Origin: Flavobacterium johnsoniae | GTDB taxonomy: Bacteria; Bacteroidota; Bacteroidia; Flavobacteriales; Flavobacteriaceae | Assembly (NCBI RefSeq): GCF_030388325.1 | Contig: NZ_CP103794.1 | Location: forward strand, 1,488,001-1,552,000 | Direction of reading: 5' to 3' | Length of the DNA: 64,000 nucleotides | Shown here: in pieces, positions 61,948 to 64,000 of the stretch | How positions within the stretch are numbered: the stretch's first letter is position 1 | Layout: every line of letters starts with the position of its first letter | Notes under the pieces: generated by a model | Database searches by the model: none | What the model was told of the DNA's origin: nothing | Seen by the model: only the letters and a program-made list of their open reading frames with translations | Made by a program: the position numbers and the translations under genes

Positions 61948-64000
61948 ATGAAAAGAATAATTTTACTCAGCCTATTTTTTGTATTCGCATTTGCGGCTAT
62001 AGCTACTGCACAAACGAAAGTGAGTGGAATTGTTTTGGACAAGTCTAACCAGCCAATACCTTTTGCAAATGTTGTTTTTAAAGGTTCAAATACAGGAATC
62101 GTTTCTAACGAAGATGGACGTTTTTATTTAGAATCGCCAAATACTTATACAGCTTTATTAGTTACATCGGCAGGATTTTCAGATAAAGAAGTTCCTTTAG
62201 AAAAAGCCGTTAATTATAATTTTAAAATTGTTTTAGGCGAAGCCGAAGCACTAAATGAAGTTGTAATTTATACGGGAAAAACTTCCAAAAAGAATAATCC
62301 AGCATTGGATATTTTGAGAAAAATTTGGGAAAGAAAACGTAAAAATGGACTTTACCAATTCAATCAATATCAAATGCAGAAGTATGAAAAAGTAGAGTTT
62401 GACATGAATACGATTGATAGTGCATTCATGAAAAATAAACTTTTTAAAGGAATGGAGTTTGTTTTCAATCATGTTGATACTTCTGATGTTACGGGAAAAA
62501 CATATCTTCCAATTTTTATCAACGAATCGGTTTACGATGTTTACGGAGATAACAAACTAAAGAAAGTAAAAGAAAATCTGACAGGGAATAAAATGTCTGG
62601 TTTTAATGGAAATCAGCAGATTTTATCTTTTGTAAAAGATCTTTATTCTGATTATAATATTTACGATAATCACCTTAAATTTTTTGATAAAAGTTTTACA
62701 AGTCCACTTTCTAAAACTGGAATTGATGTCTATAATTATGTATTAAAAGACAGTGCTTATATCGATAAAAAATGGTGTTTTAATATTGTTTTTTATCCGA
62801 GACGTAAAAACGAATTAACTTTTAAAGGAGATTTCTGGGTAAACGATACCACTTTTGCAATTAAAAAAATCAATATGGGCGTTACTAAAAGCGCTAATAT
62901 TAACTGGGTAAAAGATATTTATATAGAGCAGGAATTCGAAGTAGAAAATGATTCTATTTTCTTGTTGACGCGCGATTATATGATGTCTGATTTTGCTTTG
63001 AACAAAAAAGAAAAATCAAAAGGGGTCTACGGAAAACGTACTACTTTATATAGAAATCATAAATTCAATATTCAGAAACCAGAGAAGTTTTATAAAGAAG
63101 AAGTCAATTTTATTGATAACACAGTTTATGAACGGCCTCCAGAATTCTGGGAAGAAAATCGTTTCGAAAAATTAAATAAGGACGAAGCAGGTATTTATAA
63201 AATGCTTGATACTTTGCAAACCGTCAAGCGATTCAAGCAGTTATACAATCTCGTCTCCATTTTAGGAAGTGGTTACGTCGAATTTAAAAACTTCGACTAT
63301 GGGCCAATTTTCTCTACTTTTGGTTATAATGAAGTAGAAGGATTACGATTGAGGGTTGGAGGAAGAACGTATTTTGGACCAAATGATCCATGGCGTATAC
63401 AAGCCTACACAGCTTACGGATTTGATGATAATAAATTCAAATACGGAGTTTCTGGAAAATGGATGGTCGATAAAAAAAATCGAGTTATTATTTCTGGAGG
63501 AAATAGGCGTGACATCGAACAAATTGGTGCCAGTTTAACTACAACAAATGACGTTTTAGGGAGAAGTTTTGCATCCTCCGCTTTATTTACGACGGGGAGT
63601 AATGGAAAGCTGACCAATATTAATTTGAGTAACGTTTCTGTTGAAATGGAAGTTAAAAAGAACTTTGTAGTTTCGGCAGGACTTTCATATCGAACGTTAG
63701 AATCTGCGTCAAAAACCTTTAGTCTAGATTATTATACCACTTTGCCAAGCGCTACAAATCCTACGGGTGTTGTTCAGAGCATGGTAAAACAGTCTGAAGC
63801 GAATATTCAATTCGAATATATGCCAAATAGAAAAACCATTGGTTATGGTGTTGAAAGAGATTTAGTTGATAGTCCTTTTAGTCATTTCTTTGTTAATTTT
63901 AGTTACGGTCTAAAAGGAGTTATGGATAGTGATTTTGCCTACGAAAAAATTCAGATCTTTTACAAACAACCAATTATTATTGGTCCGTTAGGAAGATCTA
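61948..64000 (+). CDS. DUF5686 / carboxypeptidase-regulatory-like outer-membrane protein (3' end missing)
   Basis: The 5' part (684 codons, no stop) of a large outer-membrane protein that continues past the right edge. It has a signal peptide (MKRIILLSLFFVFAFAAIAT), an N-terminal carboxypeptidase-regulatory-like domain (about 25-105; VSGIVLDKSNQPIPFANVVF, NEDGRFYLESPN) and then the DUF5686 region (LDILRKIWERKRKNGLYQFN, YLPIFINESVYDVYGDNKLK, FKGDFWVNDTTFAIKKINMG), leading into barrel-like strands. DUF5686 proteins are common in Bacteroidota and have no settled function. It may be co-transcribed with pdhB by read-through. Confidence 0.88.
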   Translation, partial: MKRIILLSLFFVFAFAAIATAQTKVSGIVLDKSNQPIPFANVVFKGSNTGIVSNEDGRFYLESPNTYTALLVTSAGFSDKEVPLEKAVNYNFKIVLGEAEALNEVVIYTGKTSKKNNPALDILRKIWERKRKNGLYQFNQYQMQKYEKVEFDMNTIDSAFMKNKLFKGMEFVFNHVDTSDVTGKTYLPIFINESVYDVYGDNKLKKVKENLTGNKMSGFNGNQQILSFVKDLYSDYNIYDNHLKFFDKSFTSPLSKTGIDVYNYVLKDSAYIDKKWCFNIVFYPRRKNELTFKGDFWVNDTTFAIKKINMGVTKSANINWVKDIYIEQEFEVENDSIFLLTRDYMMSDFALNKKEKSKGVYGKRTTLYRNHKFNIQKPEKFYKEEVNFIDNTVYERPPEFWEENRFEKLNKDEAGIYKMLDTLQTVKRFKQLYNLVSILGSGYVEFKNFDYGPIFSTFGYNEVEGLRLRVGGRTYFGPNDPWRIQAYTAYGFDDNKFKYGVSGKWMVDKKNRVIISGGNRRDIEQIGASLTTTNDVLGRSFASSALFTTGSNGKLTNINLSNVSVEMEVKKNFVVSAGLSYRTLESASKTFSLDYYTTLPSATNPTGVVQSMVKQSEANIQFEYMPNRKTIGYGVERDLVDSPFSHFFVNFSYGLKGVMDSDFAYEKIQIFYKQPIIIGPLGRS

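Noticed and set aside
62251..63617. Three small ORFs inside 61948-64000
   Set aside because: They are shadows of the continuous DUF5686 frame, which is open from 61948 to the right edge.

Overview
The window reads as chromosomal DNA of a Flavobacterium-like member of the Bacteroidota, close in gene content to Flavobacterium johnsoniae. Supporting signs are the low GC content, the lack of strong Shine-Dalgarno sites, a recurring TANNTTTG -7 box with an upstream TTG, a short primary sigma factor, a type IX secretion gene (porT/sprT), an exosortase of the XrtF type, class II HMG-CoA reductase, DUF4249 and DUF5686 families, and typical flavobacterial intergenic repeats. No rRNA, tRNA, CRISPR array, insertion sequence or prophage was found. 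The species assignment is inference from gene content.

Layout, left to right. 1-4040: the 3' end of a PpiD-like isomerase, a small unknown protein, and two mevalonate-pathway genes (GHMP kinase, HMG-CoA reductase) separated by a palindromic repeat. 4223-11495: dipeptidyl peptidase, two POT peptide transporters and three thioredoxin-fold exported proteins, two of which lost the CxxC site. 11501-16310: a minus-strand run of comEC-like, NlpC/P60, lpxB, a small membrane protein and surE. 16524-21478: C-terminal processing protease, exported nuclease, rpe, a repeat-rich gap and rpoD. 21626-28049: a four-gene operon with an STN-type TonB-dependent receptor, a DUF4249 lipoprotein and a plug-like exported protein. 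28468-33387: pnp, rpsO, two MORN-type exported proteins and a GAF-type methionine sulfoxide reductase.

33458-38207: exosortase XrtF with its partner protein, then a metal-related operon (HYC_CC_PP protein, TonB-dependent receptor, HMA protein) and a DedA protein. 38424-45689: the rod-shape cluster mreB-mreC-mreD-mrdA-rodA with purH upstream. 45854-52128: an ABC permease, a repeat-rich gap, accD without its zinc-finger cysteines, fbaA and a TamL-like outer-membrane lipoprotein. 52166-58442: an rRNA/tRNA methyltransferase, porT, ubiE/menG, a long gap with a possible small RNA, folA, a 2TM protein, a glycogen-binding-fold protein, thyA, a lipoprotein and a bifunctional nuclease family gene. 58607-64000: etfA, etfB, pdhB and the 5' part of a DUF5686 outer-membrane protein that runs off the right edge.

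Most of the window is housekeeping (envelope, cell shape, nucleotide and lipid synthesis, energy). The parts with open biology are the XrtF pair with no visible substrate, the STN receptor/DUF4249/plug-like operon, the tandem cysteine-less thioredoxin paralogs with a shared leader sequence, the hairpin leader of pnp, and the gap at 54360-54922. All functions were assigned by reading motifs; no database search was run.
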